The notes under the pieces are model-generated. The model was given only the letters and a program-made list of their open reading frames with translations, ran no database searches and was not told the DNA's origin. From ZC4RG35 sp040878345 (GTDB lineage: Bacteria > Actinomycetota > Acidimicrobiia > Spongiisociales > ZC4RG35), in the NCBI GenBank assembly GCA_040878345.1, contig JBBDML010000018.1, positions 1-64,000 on the forward strand: 64,000 bases of DNA, in the 5' to 3' direction. Below, piece after piece: positions 50,205 to 57,955 of this stretch (the stretch's first letter is position 1; each line of letters begins with the position of its first letter). Both the position numbers and the translations under genes were made by a program.

Positions 50205-50738
50205 CTAACGGCTCTTCACGGCTTGGCGCAGCTCGTCGACCTTGCGGGAGATCGAGCCGTCGATGACGGTGTCGCCAACCCGGGCCACCACGCCACCGAT
50301 GACAGACGGGTCGACCATCAGCTTGACCTCGACGACTTTGCCGGTCGCCTCTCCCAGGGCGTCGGTGAGACGGGCGATGGTGGCCTCGTCGAGCGGGATG
50401 GCGGTGCGCACCTCGGCGACGGCCCGGTCGCGGGATGCGGCGGCGGTCTCCAGCAAAGACCTTGCGATGTCTGCCAGCTCGGAGGCACGGCCCTGGCTCA
50501 CAATCAGTTGAATCAGGCCAACGGTGAGGGGTGAGGCCCGACCCCCCAGGAGGTCCTCGACGATGGACTGCTTGCGATCGGGGGGGAGCTGGGGGTCGGT
50601 CAGGGTGGATCGGAGCTCGGGCGACGTGGTCATCGCCCGGGCCACCGTGGTGAACTCGCCCTCGACACGCTCCAGCTCACCTTCGGCCCTGGCGAGCTCG
50701 AAGATGGCGGCGGCGTACCCGGCTGCCCGATCGCTCAT
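50205..50738 (-). CDS. atpH: ATP synthase delta subunit
   Basis: Delta links the peripheral stalk to the top of the head. The 177-residue protein begins with the helical domain (AAGYAAAIFELARAEGELERVEGEFTTVARAM). It ends with VKLMVDPSVIGGVVARVGDTVIDGSISRKVDELRQ, the family C-terminal signature. It is a separate protein, unlike the b-delta fusion of mycobacteria. Confidence 0.96.
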   Translation of the reverse strand: MSDRAAGYAAAIFELARAEGELERVEGEFTTVARAMTTSPELRSTLTDPQLPPDRKQSIVEDLLGGRASPLTVGLIQLIVSQGRASELADIARSLLETAAASRDRAVAEVRTAIPLDEATIARLTDALGEATGKVVEVKLMVDPSVIGGVVARVGDTVIDGSISRKVDELRQAVKSR

Positions 50739-51296
50739 CTAGAGCTTCTCCAGATCGGCCAGATAGCGGTCGATCAAGGCCTTGTGGGCGTCGGCGTCGA
50801 GGGACTCCCCGACGATCTTCCCGGCGAGATCGACGGAGATCTCTCCCACCTGCACCTTGGCGTCGGCGAGGGCCCTCGACCTCTCGGAGGCGGCCTCTTC
50901 ACGGGCCTTGGCCCGGACCTGCTCGGCGTCGGCCTCGGCCCTGGCCAGGAGGTCGGCCCTCATCTGCTCGGCGGCCCGACGGGCCTCCTCCAGGATCCGA
51001 TTGCCCTCGGCCTTCGAGTCGGCGAGCTGGGCCCGGTAGTCGGCGAGGAGCCCCTCGGCCTCGGTCTTAGCCGTCTCCGCCTCGGCCAACCGGCCGGTGA
51101 TCGCCTGCTGGCGAGCCTCCAGCGTCCTGTTGATGGTGGGAAGTGCGTACTTCCACACGAAGAAGAAGACGATGGCGAAGGCCAGGATGCCGGCGGCGAG
51201 CTCGGCCGGCTCGGGCAGCACCAGGCTGAGACCCGATGCGGCCTCCTCGCCTTCCTCGGCCGCCAAAGGGATGACTGCGCTCAAGATCTGCATCAC
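50739..51296 (-). CDS. atpF: ATP synthase b subunit
   Basis: The b subunit is the peripheral stalk. The 185-residue protein has one membrane helix (LAAGILAFAIVFFFVWKYALP, about residues 33-53) and a long charged coiled coil rich in Ala, Glu and Arg. It abuts atpH. The start is GTG 51296 or ATG 51293, overlapping the atpE stop. Confidence 0.96.
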   Translation of the reverse strand: MMQILSAVIPLAAEEGEEAASGLSLVLPEPAELAAGILAFAIVFFFVWKYALPTINRTLEARQQAITGRLAEAETAKTEAEGLLADYRAQLADSKAEGNRILEEARRAAEQMRADLLARAEADAEQVRAKAREEAASERSRALADAKVQVGEISVDLAGKIVGESLDADAHKALIDRYLADLEKL

Positions 51297-51523
51297 GCGC
51301 TGGCGATGAAGAAGAGGACGAAGCCGATCAAGGCCAGCGCCTCGGTGAGGGCGATGCCCAGGAACATGGTGGTGCGGATCGTGCCCTGCATCTCGGGCTG
51401 GCGGGCCATGGCGGTGATGGCGTTCCCCGCCACGATCCCGATCCCGATCCCGGGACCGACGGCTCCGAGGCCGTACCCGACCAAGGCGATCGCTCCTTTG
51501 AGGAGCTCGATATTGCCTTCCAT
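51293..51523 (-). CDS. atpE: ATP synthase c subunit
   Basis: The c subunit forms the membrane ring. The 76-residue protein has two helices joined by ARQPE. The first carries the glycine-rich GPGIGIGIVAG packing motif. The ion-binding glutamate is in ALTEALALIGF. No Gln/Ser ligand set for sodium is present, so the ring should carry protons. A strong ribosome-binding site (AAGGAGAG) precedes the ATG, matching the high copy number needed. Confidence 0.97.
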   Translation of the reverse strand: MEGNIELLKGAIALVGYGLGAVGPGIGIGIVAGNAITAMARQPEMQGTIRTTMFLGIALTEALALIGFVLFFIASA

Positions 51524-51536
51524 TCTTTCTCTCCTT

Positions 51537-52349
51537 CTAGTGCTCGAAGTGGATCGATGACTCGATGTAGACCGCGGTCAGCAACGTGAAGATGTAGGCC
51601 TGGAGCAGTGACACCACGATCTCCAGCAGGAACATGAACAAGCCCAGCGCAAACCAAGGAACGCCGATCAGACTCCGCGCACCGATCTCAGGGACTGCGG
51701 CGATGAAGATGATCCCCGAGCCCAGCAGCAGGGTGAGCATGAGGTGGCCCGCCACCATGTTGGCGAAGAGCCGGACCGCCAGGGTGATAGGCCTGAGGAA
51801 GAACACGGAGACGAGCTCGATCAACCCCACCAGCCAGCGGAGACCGATCGGCACGTGCCGGGGCCAGGCGGTGTCGATCAGATAGCGAAACTTGTTCCGA
51901 CCGAAGCCCACGACCATGAAGGTGAGGTAAGTGATCAAGGAGAGGAAGAACGGGATCGCCATCCGGGAGGTGACCGGGAAGTTGATCAGCGGGGTGACCT
52001 CGAACAGGTTTGCGACCAAGAGGAAGAGGAAGAGCGAGAGAAGGTACGGGAGGTACTTCCCGGACTCGGGCCCGATGACGTCGCGACCCATGCCATCCCG
52101 GACGAAGCCAATCAGGCCCTCGACGACGGCGCCGAACTTGGTGGGCACCAATCTCTGTCCACGCAGGCCGAAATAGAGCAGAGCCACGACGACGACTGCG
52201 GCGAACAACATGAGGAACGTGGTGCGGGTGAACTCGAGCCCGCCAACGGTGAACCAGGTATCGAACTCGAAGAGGTCGTTGACGTTTGCCGGGGCGCAGA
52301 TCACCTCGTTGGCGACGTCACATTCGGTGGCGAGGATCATCTGCGCCAA
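51537..52349 (-). CDS. atpB: ATP synthase a subunit
   Basis: The a subunit forms the proton half-channels. The 270-residue protein has six hydrophobic helices and the conserved stretch ITLAVRLFANMVAGHLMLTLL with the essential arginine. A second conserved helix is LLEIVVSLLQAYIFTLLTAVYI. The start is TTG 52349 or ATG 52340; it overlaps the end of the atpI-like gene. Confidence 0.96.
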   Translation of the reverse strand: MAQMILATECDVANEVICAPANVNDLFEFDTWFTVGGLEFTRTTFLMLFAAVVVVALLYFGLRGQRLVPTKFGAVVEGLIGFVRDGMGRDVIGPESGKYLPYLLSLFLFLLVANLFEVTPLINFPVTSRMAIPFFLSLITYLTFMVVGFGRNKFRYLIDTAWPRHVPIGLRWLVGLIELVSVFFLRPITLAVRLFANMVAGHLMLTLLLGSGIIFIAAVPEIGARSLIGVPWFALGLFMFLLEIVVSLLQAYIFTLLTAVYIESSIHFEH

Positions 52350-52759
52350 CTCGGTTCCCTTTCTCTACCTCTTGTCATCGCCACTGCTTCCCAGGTCAGC
52401 AATACGAAATAGGCCACCACCGCCGCTATCCCGAAGGCCGGTCGATCTACCTCGAACGTGTTGGCGATCAGGTATACGGCGCCGACGAACAGAGCCAGAC
52501 GAAGGAAGAAGCCGATCAGAGCGGCGGCATGATAGGCCTGGAGGCTGATCCTTGCCGAAATCGACATGATCGCTCCGGCCAGGAGGAAGTTGGCCATGAC
52601 CACGATGATCCCAACGGCCGCGCTCCATGCGCCGTCCCACCCTCTTAGCAGCCAGAACACCGCCACGATCACCGGGCCGACGTAGATGCCCCGGGCGACG
52701 GCGCTCCGGGCGAGGTTGGCCTCGATGGCCGGGCCGTGCTCAAGGTCGACTTTCGGCAT
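52337..52759 (-). CDS. ATP synthase subunit I-like membrane protein
   Basis: The 140-residue protein has four hydrophobic helices and sits in the AtpI position before atpB. AtpI proteins help assemble the c ring. The sequence is divergent, with only the general pattern of small membrane helices (YVGPVIVAVFWLL, GIIVVMANFLLAGAIM) as support. The assignment therefore depends on position. It overlaps the upstream gene by 20 nt. Confidence 0.75.
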   Translation of the reverse strand: MPKVDLEHGPAIEANLARSAVARGIYVGPVIVAVFWLLRGWDGAWSAAVGIIVVMANFLLAGAIMSISARISLQAYHAAALIGFFLRLALFVGAVYLIANTFEVDRPAFGIAAVVAYFVLLTWEAVAMTRGREREPSWRR

Positions 52760-52976
52760 CCTCAGCCTCCCGCGCCCACTTCCACATGTTCATGAACCCC
52801 GAGTAGGAGCCCAACACGATCCCCACGATCACCAGGAGCGGCTCGGTCTCGAGCCAGGCGTCGGCCAGCATCCCGAGAAACGTCCCCGCCAGGATCGAGC
52901 CGAGGAACGAGCCTCCTTTGACCCAGCCCTCGTTGACCGCCTCGCTGATCTGTGTGGTTGGCTTGTCAGAGGTCAA
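52740..52976 (-). CDS. AtpZ/AtpI family small membrane protein
   Basis: The 78-residue protein has two helices with the AtpZ pattern: GGSFLGSILAGTFLGMLADAWLETEPLLVIVGIVLGSYSGFMNMWKWAREAE. Such proteins accompany F-type ATP synthase genes and may affect Mg transport or assembly. The start is TTG 52976. It is the first gene of the atp operon. Confidence 0.85.
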   Translation of the reverse strand: MTSDKPTTQISEAVNEGWVKGGSFLGSILAGTFLGMLADAWLETEPLLVIVGIVLGSYSGFMNMWKWAREAEDAESRP

Positions 52977-52992
52977 GGCTGTCGCTCGATCC

Positions 52993-53038
52993 TTGTGATT
53001 CTTCTCACAAAGTCTAGAGGTAGGTGGGAGCGCCTCAA
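52993..53038 (-). promoter_or_regulatory. atp operon promoter with CRP-like palindrome
   Basis: On the minus strand TTGAGG (53033-53038) and TAGACT (53011-53016) form a -35/-10 pair with a 16 bp spacer. Immediately downstream lies TTGTGA-N6-TCACAA at 52993-53010, a perfect palindrome matching the CRP/Crp-Fnr consensus TGTGA-N6-TCACA. The site would overlap the transcription start, so binding should repress. Confidence 0.65.
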
Positions 53039-53066
53039 AACCGGGATGTGTCCCCAGAGGGTGAGC

Positions 53067-54338
53067 TCAGACATGTCCGGCGAAGTCCAACGGGTAGGGG
53101 GGGAACCGAGCCGCCAGCTCCCCCACCTCCGCCGCGATCCTGGCAAGCTCCCCGGTCGATCCCCGGTTGTGCAGGGCGGTGGCGATGAGCCCTGCCACCG
53201 CAGCCGCCTCCTCCTCCTTCATGCCTTGGGTGGTCATCGCCGGCGTCCCCACCCGAAGCCCCGAGGCCCTGGAGGGGGGACGAGGATCGAACGGGATCCC
53301 GTTGAAGTTCAGCGTGATGCCAACCATGTCGAGCATCCTGGCTGCATCGCGCCCGGTGAGGTCCTCGTCGACCGAGCGCAGGTCGATCAGGAAGAGATGG
53401 TTGTCGGTGCCCCCCGAAACGATCCTCACCCCCTCGCCGGCCAGCGTGGCCGCCATCGTCGCCGCGTTCGACACGATCTGATCCGTGTATGCAGAGAACT
53501 CGGGGGTCGAGGCCTCCTGGAAGCAGACCGCCTTGGCGGCGATCTGCGACTCGATGGGGCCCCCTTGGGCGTTGGGGAACACCGCTTTGTCTATCCCCTT
53601 GGCGAACTCCTCCCGTGAGAGCACCAGCCCTCCTCTGGGCCCTCGCAGCGCTTTGTGGGTGGTCCCGGTGACGATATCGGCGAGGGGCACCGGAGAGGGG
53701 TGGGACTTGCCCGCCACCAGACCGATGAAGTGGGCAGCATCGACCATGAACACCGCCTCGACCTCATCGGCGATGGCCCGGAAGCCCTCGTAGTCCAGGG
53801 TCCGCGAGTAGGCGGAGTAGCCGGCGAGGAGGATCTTGGGCCGGTGCTCCAGCGCGAGACGGCGCACCTGGTCCATATCGATCAGCTCGGTCTCGGGGTC
53901 TACCCCGTAGGCGACGAAGTCGTAGTAGAGCCCGGAGAAGTTGACCGGCGAGCCGTGGGTCAGATGCCCGCCCTGGTCGAGACGCATGCCGAGGACGGTG
54001 TCTCCCGGCTCGAGCAGGGAGAAGTAGACCCCCATGTTGGCCTGGGCCCCCGAGTGGGGCTGGACATTGACGTGCACCGCCCCGAACAGGGTCTTGGCGC
54101 GGTCGATGGCGAGCTGTTCCATCTCGTCGACCACCTGGCACCCCTCGTAATACCGCCGTCCCGGGTAGCCCTCGGCGTACTTGTTGGTGAAGACGGAGCC
54201 GGAGGCCGCCATCACCGCCGGCGAGGCGAAGTTCTCCGAGGCGATCAGGTGGATGTGGCTGTTCTGGCGCTCCAGGTCCTTGCGGATCAGGCTGGCGATG
54301 GCGGGATCGACCTGCTCGATCGGGTCCATTGATGTCAT
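53067..54338 (-). CDS. glyA: serine hydroxymethyltransferase
   Basis: GlyA converts serine and tetrahydrofolate to glycine and methylene-tetrahydrofolate. The 423-residue protein has the PLP lysine in VTGTTHKALRGPRGG, the N-terminal tract HIHLIASENFASPAVMAASGSVFTNKYAEGYPGRRYYEG, and VQPHSGAQANMGVYFSLLEPGDTVLGM. It follows tsaC in the conserved block upstream of the atp operon. Confidence 0.97.
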   Translation of the reverse strand: MTSMDPIEQVDPAIASLIRKDLERQNSHIHLIASENFASPAVMAASGSVFTNKYAEGYPGRRYYEGCQVVDEMEQLAIDRAKTLFGAVHVNVQPHSGAQANMGVYFSLLEPGDTVLGMRLDQGGHLTHGSPVNFSGLYYDFVAYGVDPETELIDMDQVRRLALEHRPKILLAGYSAYSRTLDYEGFRAIADEVEAVFMVDAAHFIGLVAGKSHPSPVPLADIVTGTTHKALRGPRGGLVLSREEFAKGIDKAVFPNAQGGPIESQIAAKAVCFQEASTPEFSAYTDQIVSNAATMAATLAGEGVRIVSGGTDNHLFLIDLRSVDEDLTGRDAARMLDMVGITLNFNGIPFDPRPPSRASGLRVGTPAMTTQGMKEEEAAAVAGLIATALHNRGSTGELARIAAEVGELAARFPPYPLDFAGHV

Positions 54339-54354
54339 GGCGGCGAAGGGTAGT

Positions 54355-54927
54355 TCACCGGCCCTCGACGACCACCGGGCCCTGTCTGATCACGATTGGG
54401 TGATCACCGGTGACATCGACCACGGTGGAGGGCAAGCCACCCGGGGAGGATCCCGCCAGGTAATGCACGGCGTCGCCGAACACGGCACGGGCCTGGTCCG
54501 CGGCCATGGTCTCAGCACCACCGGAGCGGTTGGCCGATGTCACCGCCAGGGGCCCGCTCAGGGCGAGCAGCTCGATCGCCACCGGATGATCGGGGACCCG
54601 CACCCCCACGGTGGCGGCTTGTCGGTCCCCCACCCAATCGGCCAGGATCACCCGGGGGCGCACCACCAGGGTGAGGGCTCCGGGCCAATGCCGGGCCGCC
54701 AGCTCGGCACCTTGCCCGGTGATCTCACCGATCATCGACGCCTGGTCGAAGGAGGCCGCCAGGACCCCGATCGGCCTGGCCTCCGGTCTCCCCTTCAGCT
54801 CGTATAGGGCGGCGACCGCCTCATCGTCGGTGGGGTCGACACCGATCCCGTAGACGGTGTCGGTGGGGAGACCGACGATGCCCCCGCGGCGGATGACCTC
54901 CAGGGCCTCCTGGAGCCCGAAGATCAC
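54355..54927 (-). CDS. threonylcarbamoyl-AMP synthase (Sua5/YwlC/TsaC)
   Basis: This enzyme makes threonylcarbamoyl-AMP for the t6A modification of tRNA. The 190-residue protein has GGIVGLPTDTVYGIGVDPTDDEAVAALYELKGRPEARPI, the tract WPGALTLVV, and VGVRVPDHPVAIELLALSGPLAVTSANRSGG. It lacks the extra Sua5 domain. The GTG start overlaps the prmC stop by 4 nt. Confidence 0.95.
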   Translation of the reverse strand: MIFGLQEALEVIRRGGIVGLPTDTVYGIGVDPTDDEAVAALYELKGRPEARPIGVLAASFDQASMIGEITGQGAELAARHWPGALTLVVRPRVILADWVGDRQAATVGVRVPDHPVAIELLALSGPLAVTSANRSGGAETMAADQARAVFGDAVHYLAGSSPGGLPSTVVDVTGDHPIVIRQGPVVVEGR

Positions 54928-55649
54928 GGTTTGACGGCGACCACGTAACGGTCGCGGCCCGCGATGTCCTGTCGGACGACCGTGGGGAGGCCGACGAAGG
55001 TGCTGCTCGCCTGGACACCCTGAAGCTCGCCGATCTCCATCACCACGACCCCGCCCGGGCGGAGCCAGTCGGCCACGGAGGCCCCGATCCGCTCGATGAC
55101 CTCCAGACCCGTTGGCCCCGAGACCAGCGCGGTCCGTGGCTCCCGCTGCACGTCGCGGGGGAGGTTGTGGAAGTCGGCATCGGCGACATATGGCGGGTTG
55201 GCCACCACCAGATCGACCTCACCGAGGAGGGCCGCCGGCAACGGATCGAACAGGTCACCCACACCGAGGTAGACGTCGAGACCGGTCCTGTGACGGTTGA
55301 GATAGGCCACTTCCAACGCCTCCTCGGAGATGTCGGTGGCGAAGACCGACGCCGATGGGAAGCGGTGCTTGAGCGCCAGCGCCAGCGCCCCTGATCCGGT
55401 GCACAGGTCGACGATGACGTTGGGGTTGCGCATCATTTTGGCGGCGATCTCGAACAGCCCTTCGGTCTCGGGCCTGGGAATCAGAACCCTGGAGTCGACC
55501 TCCAGTTCCAGGGGCCCGAAAGCGGCGGTTCCCTCGATGTATTGAAGGGGCTCGCCGGAGACCCGACGCTCGATCAGGCTATCCAGCGGTCGGTCCGGCC
55601 CGGCGACGGCCTCGAGTCGGCGCAACTCGTGTGGCGGTACTTGGGTCAC
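54924..55649 (-). CDS. prmC: release factor glutamine methyltransferase
   Basis: PrmC methylates the glutamine of the GGQ motif in release factors. The 241-residue protein has SAM motif I VIVDLCTGSGALALALKHRF, the NPPYV motif in DLVVANPPYVAD, and RVLIPRPETE just before the methyltransferase domain. The N-terminal substrate-binding domain is short. It lies next to prfA, whose product it modifies. Confidence 0.95.
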   Translation of the reverse strand: MTQVPPHELRRLEAVAGPDRPLDSLIERRVSGEPLQYIEGTAAFGPLELEVDSRVLIPRPETEGLFEIAAKMMRNPNVIVDLCTGSGALALALKHRFPSASVFATDISEEALEVAYLNRHRTGLDVYLGVGDLFDPLPAALLGEVDLVVANPPYVADADFHNLPRDVQREPRTALVSGPTGLEVIERIGASVADWLRPGGVVVMEIGELQGVQASSTFVGLPTVVRQDIAGRDRYVVAVKP

Positions 55650-55660
55650 CGCTGAGAAAT

Positions 55661-56722
55661 CTACTCGGCCCCCGCCATCCGACGGGCCTGCTCCTCGGCG
55701 GCGAGAGCGGCGACGAACTCGTCCAAATCGCCCTCCAGCACCTGATCGAGACGCTTGATGGTGAGGCCGATGCGGTGATCGGTGACCCGGTTCTCCTTGT
55801 AGTTGTAGGTCCGGATCTTCTCGGACCGCCCCCCCGTGCCCACCTGGCTCTTGCGCTCCCCGGAGAGCTCGGCATGGGCTCGTTCCCGCTCGGCGTGGAG
55901 GAGTCGGGCCCGAAGGATGCGGAAGGCCTTCTCCTTGTTCTGCAGTTGGCTCTTCTCATCCTGGACCGAGACCACCTCTCCGGTGGGGAGGTGGGTGAGA
56001 CGCACCGCTGAATCGGTGGTGTTGACCGACTGGCCACCCGGCCCGGTGGAGCGGTAGACATCGATCCGGACGTCGTTGGGGTCGAGGTCGACCTCCACCT
56101 CCTCGGCCTCGGGGAGGACCGCAACCGTGGCGGTCGAGGTGTGGATCCGTCCCTGCGACTCGGTACGTGGCACCCGTTGGACTCGATGGACACCGCCCTC
56201 GTATTTGAGCTTCGAGTAAGCGCCGCGTCCCTTGACCGCAACCGTCACCTTGTCATAACCACCGACCTCGGACGGTGTTGAGTCCAGTGGCTCCAGCCGG
56301 AACCCCTGCCTCTCGGCATAGTGCTGGTACATCCGGAGGAGGTCGCCTGCCCAGATCGCCGCCTCGTCTCCCCCGGCCGCGGATCGGATCTCGAGGATCA
56401 CGTCTTTGGCGTCATTGGGGTCGGTGGGGGTCAGGGCGATTCGGATCCTCGCCTCGAGACTCTCCATCTCCGCCTCGAGCTCGGTGGCGAGTTGGGACAT
56501 GTCGGGGTCGTCGGCCATCTGGCGGGCCTCGTCGAGGTCATGGCCCGCCCGACGCCAAACCCGGACGTCGTCGACGAGGTGGCGAAGGTCGGAGTGGCGT
56601 TTTCCCAGCTCGGCGAGGCGTTTTGGGTCAGAGACGATCTGCGGGTCGGAGAGCTGGCACTCGACCTCATCGAATGCCGCCTCGATCTCGGCGAGACGCT
56701 CCAGGACGATTGGCTCCATCAT
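55661..56722 (-). CDS. prfA: peptide chain release factor 1
   Basis: RF1 releases proteins at UAA and UAG codons. The 353-residue protein has the GGQ motif in STGPGGQSVNTTDSAVRLTHLPTG and the RF1-type anticodon region around RVPRTESQGRIHTSTATVAV. The C-terminus reads RSEKIRTYNYKENRVTDHRIG. I start it at ATG 56722; the frame overlaps the DUF1385 stop by 4 nt. Confidence 0.97.
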   Translation of the reverse strand: MMEPIVLERLAEIEAAFDEVECQLSDPQIVSDPKRLAELGKRHSDLRHLVDDVRVWRRAGHDLDEARQMADDPDMSQLATELEAEMESLEARIRIALTPTDPNDAKDVILEIRSAAGGDEAAIWAGDLLRMYQHYAERQGFRLEPLDSTPSEVGGYDKVTVAVKGRGAYSKLKYEGGVHRVQRVPRTESQGRIHTSTATVAVLPEAEEVEVDLDPNDVRIDVYRSTGPGGQSVNTTDSAVRLTHLPTGEVVSVQDEKSQLQNKEKAFRILRARLLHAERERAHAELSGERKSQVGTGGRSEKIRTYNYKENRVTDHRIGLTIKRLDQVLEGDLDEFVAALAAEEQARRMAGAE

Positions 56723-57753
56723 GGGCCAGCACCCACCACCGAGAGCCTGGCCTCCACCGCCGACTCGGGCACCGGCCCCCTCGCCATGACCTCGGCGGCC
56801 TGCTCGGCGTCGAGCGCCACCAGGAGGCTGGCGATGGCCACCTCGATCTGCTCCCCGCTCGGCTCGGACGTGGTCAGTTTCTGGAGCCAGATGCCCGGGG
56901 CAGCCAACGCCCGGGCCAAAGTGCCAGTCGGACGCGTGCCTGACCAGCGGAGCAGCTCGTAGGCGAGACCGGCGATGATCGGGATCCCGGCCAGCCGCGA
57001 CACCACCAGGAAGAGGACGCCGTCCGGCACACCGAGAAAGGTGAAGAGCACGATCGAGCCGAGGACGACGATGAGGAGAAAGCTGGTCCCACACCGGGGA
57101 TGCTCAGGTTGGTACCGGGCCACCGACTCGATGCTCAGTGGCTCTCCGGCCTCGTACGCATGAATCGACATGTGCTCGGCGCCGTGATATTCGAAGACCC
57201 TCGCGATCTCCTTGGACCTACCGATCGCCCATATGTAACCGACGAAGAGCCCGAGGCGAATCAACCCCTCCACCAGGTTGAAGACGAAGCTCGAGTCATT
57301 GGCCACCGCCCCGGCTGCGAACGCAGGCACCAGGATGAAGAACCCGCCGAACAAGACGAATGCCAGCACCATGGTCCAGCCGATCTGGGCCGCGCTGATC
57401 TCCTCCTCCTCCTCGGTGGAAGCCTTCTGGGCCGACCATCCGAGGGCCTTGTATCCGAGTGACAATGATTCGCCGAGCACGAAGATGCCACGCACCAATG
57501 GGATTCGGGCCGCCCTCCGGCGCTCGCTCAATCGGCGGAGATCGTCACGCCGGGCGACGATGCCGCCATCGGGGAGCCGGACCGCCACCGACCATGAGGA
57601 GGGAGCGCGCATCATCACCCCTTCGATGACTGCTTGGCCCCCGACCGTCTTGGCCGGGTCGATCTGACCGCTCGGCGGAGCGGATGGCTCAGCTGGCTTC
57701 AGTGGCCTCTGCCCCGGTGTCGTCCCCCGCCTTGGTGAAGGTGCTCTTGCCAT
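56719..57753 (-). CDS. DUF1385 membrane protein
   Basis: DUF1385 proteins are conserved next to prfA and rpmE in actinobacteria and Firmicutes. The sequence has the family opening VGGQAVIEGVMMRAPSSWSVAVRLPDGGI and ARIPLVRGIFVLGESLSLGYKAL, two to four membrane helices (WTMVLAFVLFGGFFILVPAFAAG, FLLIVVLGSIVLFTFLG), and the motif EYHGAEHMSIHAYEAG. The start is uncertain: ATG 57753 overlaps rpmE by 65 nt, and no canonical codon lies nearer. Function unknown. Confidence 0.85.
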   Translation of the reverse strand: MARAPSPRRGTTPGQRPLKPAEPSAPPSGQIDPAKTVGGQAVIEGVMMRAPSSWSVAVRLPDGGIVARRDDLRRLSERRRAARIPLVRGIFVLGESLSLGYKALGWSAQKASTEEEEEISAAQIGWTMVLAFVLFGGFFILVPAFAAGAVANDSSFVFNLVEGLIRLGLFVGYIWAIGRSKEIARVFEYHGAEHMSIHAYEAGEPLSIESVARYQPEHPRCGTSFLLIVVLGSIVLFTFLGVPDGVLFLVVSRLAGIPIIAGLAYELLRWSGTRPTGTLARALAAPGIWLQKLTTSEPSGEQIEVAIASLLVALDAEQAAEVMARGPVPESAVEARLSVVGAGP

Positions 57754-57943
57754 AGCGCCTCTGGAACCGCTCGACGCGCCCACCGGTGTCCACCAGCTTC
57801 TGCTTCCCGGTGAAGAAGGGGTGGCACTCGTTGCACAACTCGAGGCGCATGTCACCCGGCTTGGTGCTCCGTGTGGTGAAAGTGTTGCCACACGAGCATG
57901 TGACGTTGGTCAGCTCGTAGTTGGGATGGGTGTCGGTCTTCAC
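57689..57943 (-). CDS. rpmE: ribosomal protein L31
   Basis: The 84-residue protein has the L31 zinc-binding form: MKTDTHPNYELTNVTCSCGNTFTTRST, then LELCNECHPFFTGKQKLVDTGGRVERFQRRYG. The CxC and CxxC pairs mark the zinc-containing version. The extra C-terminal tail is Ala/Glu/Asp-rich. It follows rho by 12 nt. Confidence 0.97.
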   Translation of the reverse strand: MKTDTHPNYELTNVTCSCGNTFTTRSTKPGDMRLELCNECHPFFTGKQKLVDTGGRVERFQRRYGKSTFTKAGDDTGAEATEAS

Positions 57944-57955
57944 GATGTCTCCGGT

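Noticed and set aside
51293..51523. Sodium-driven ATP synthase
   Set aside because: The c subunit has the essential Glu but not the Gln and Ser/Thr ligands of sodium-binding rings.
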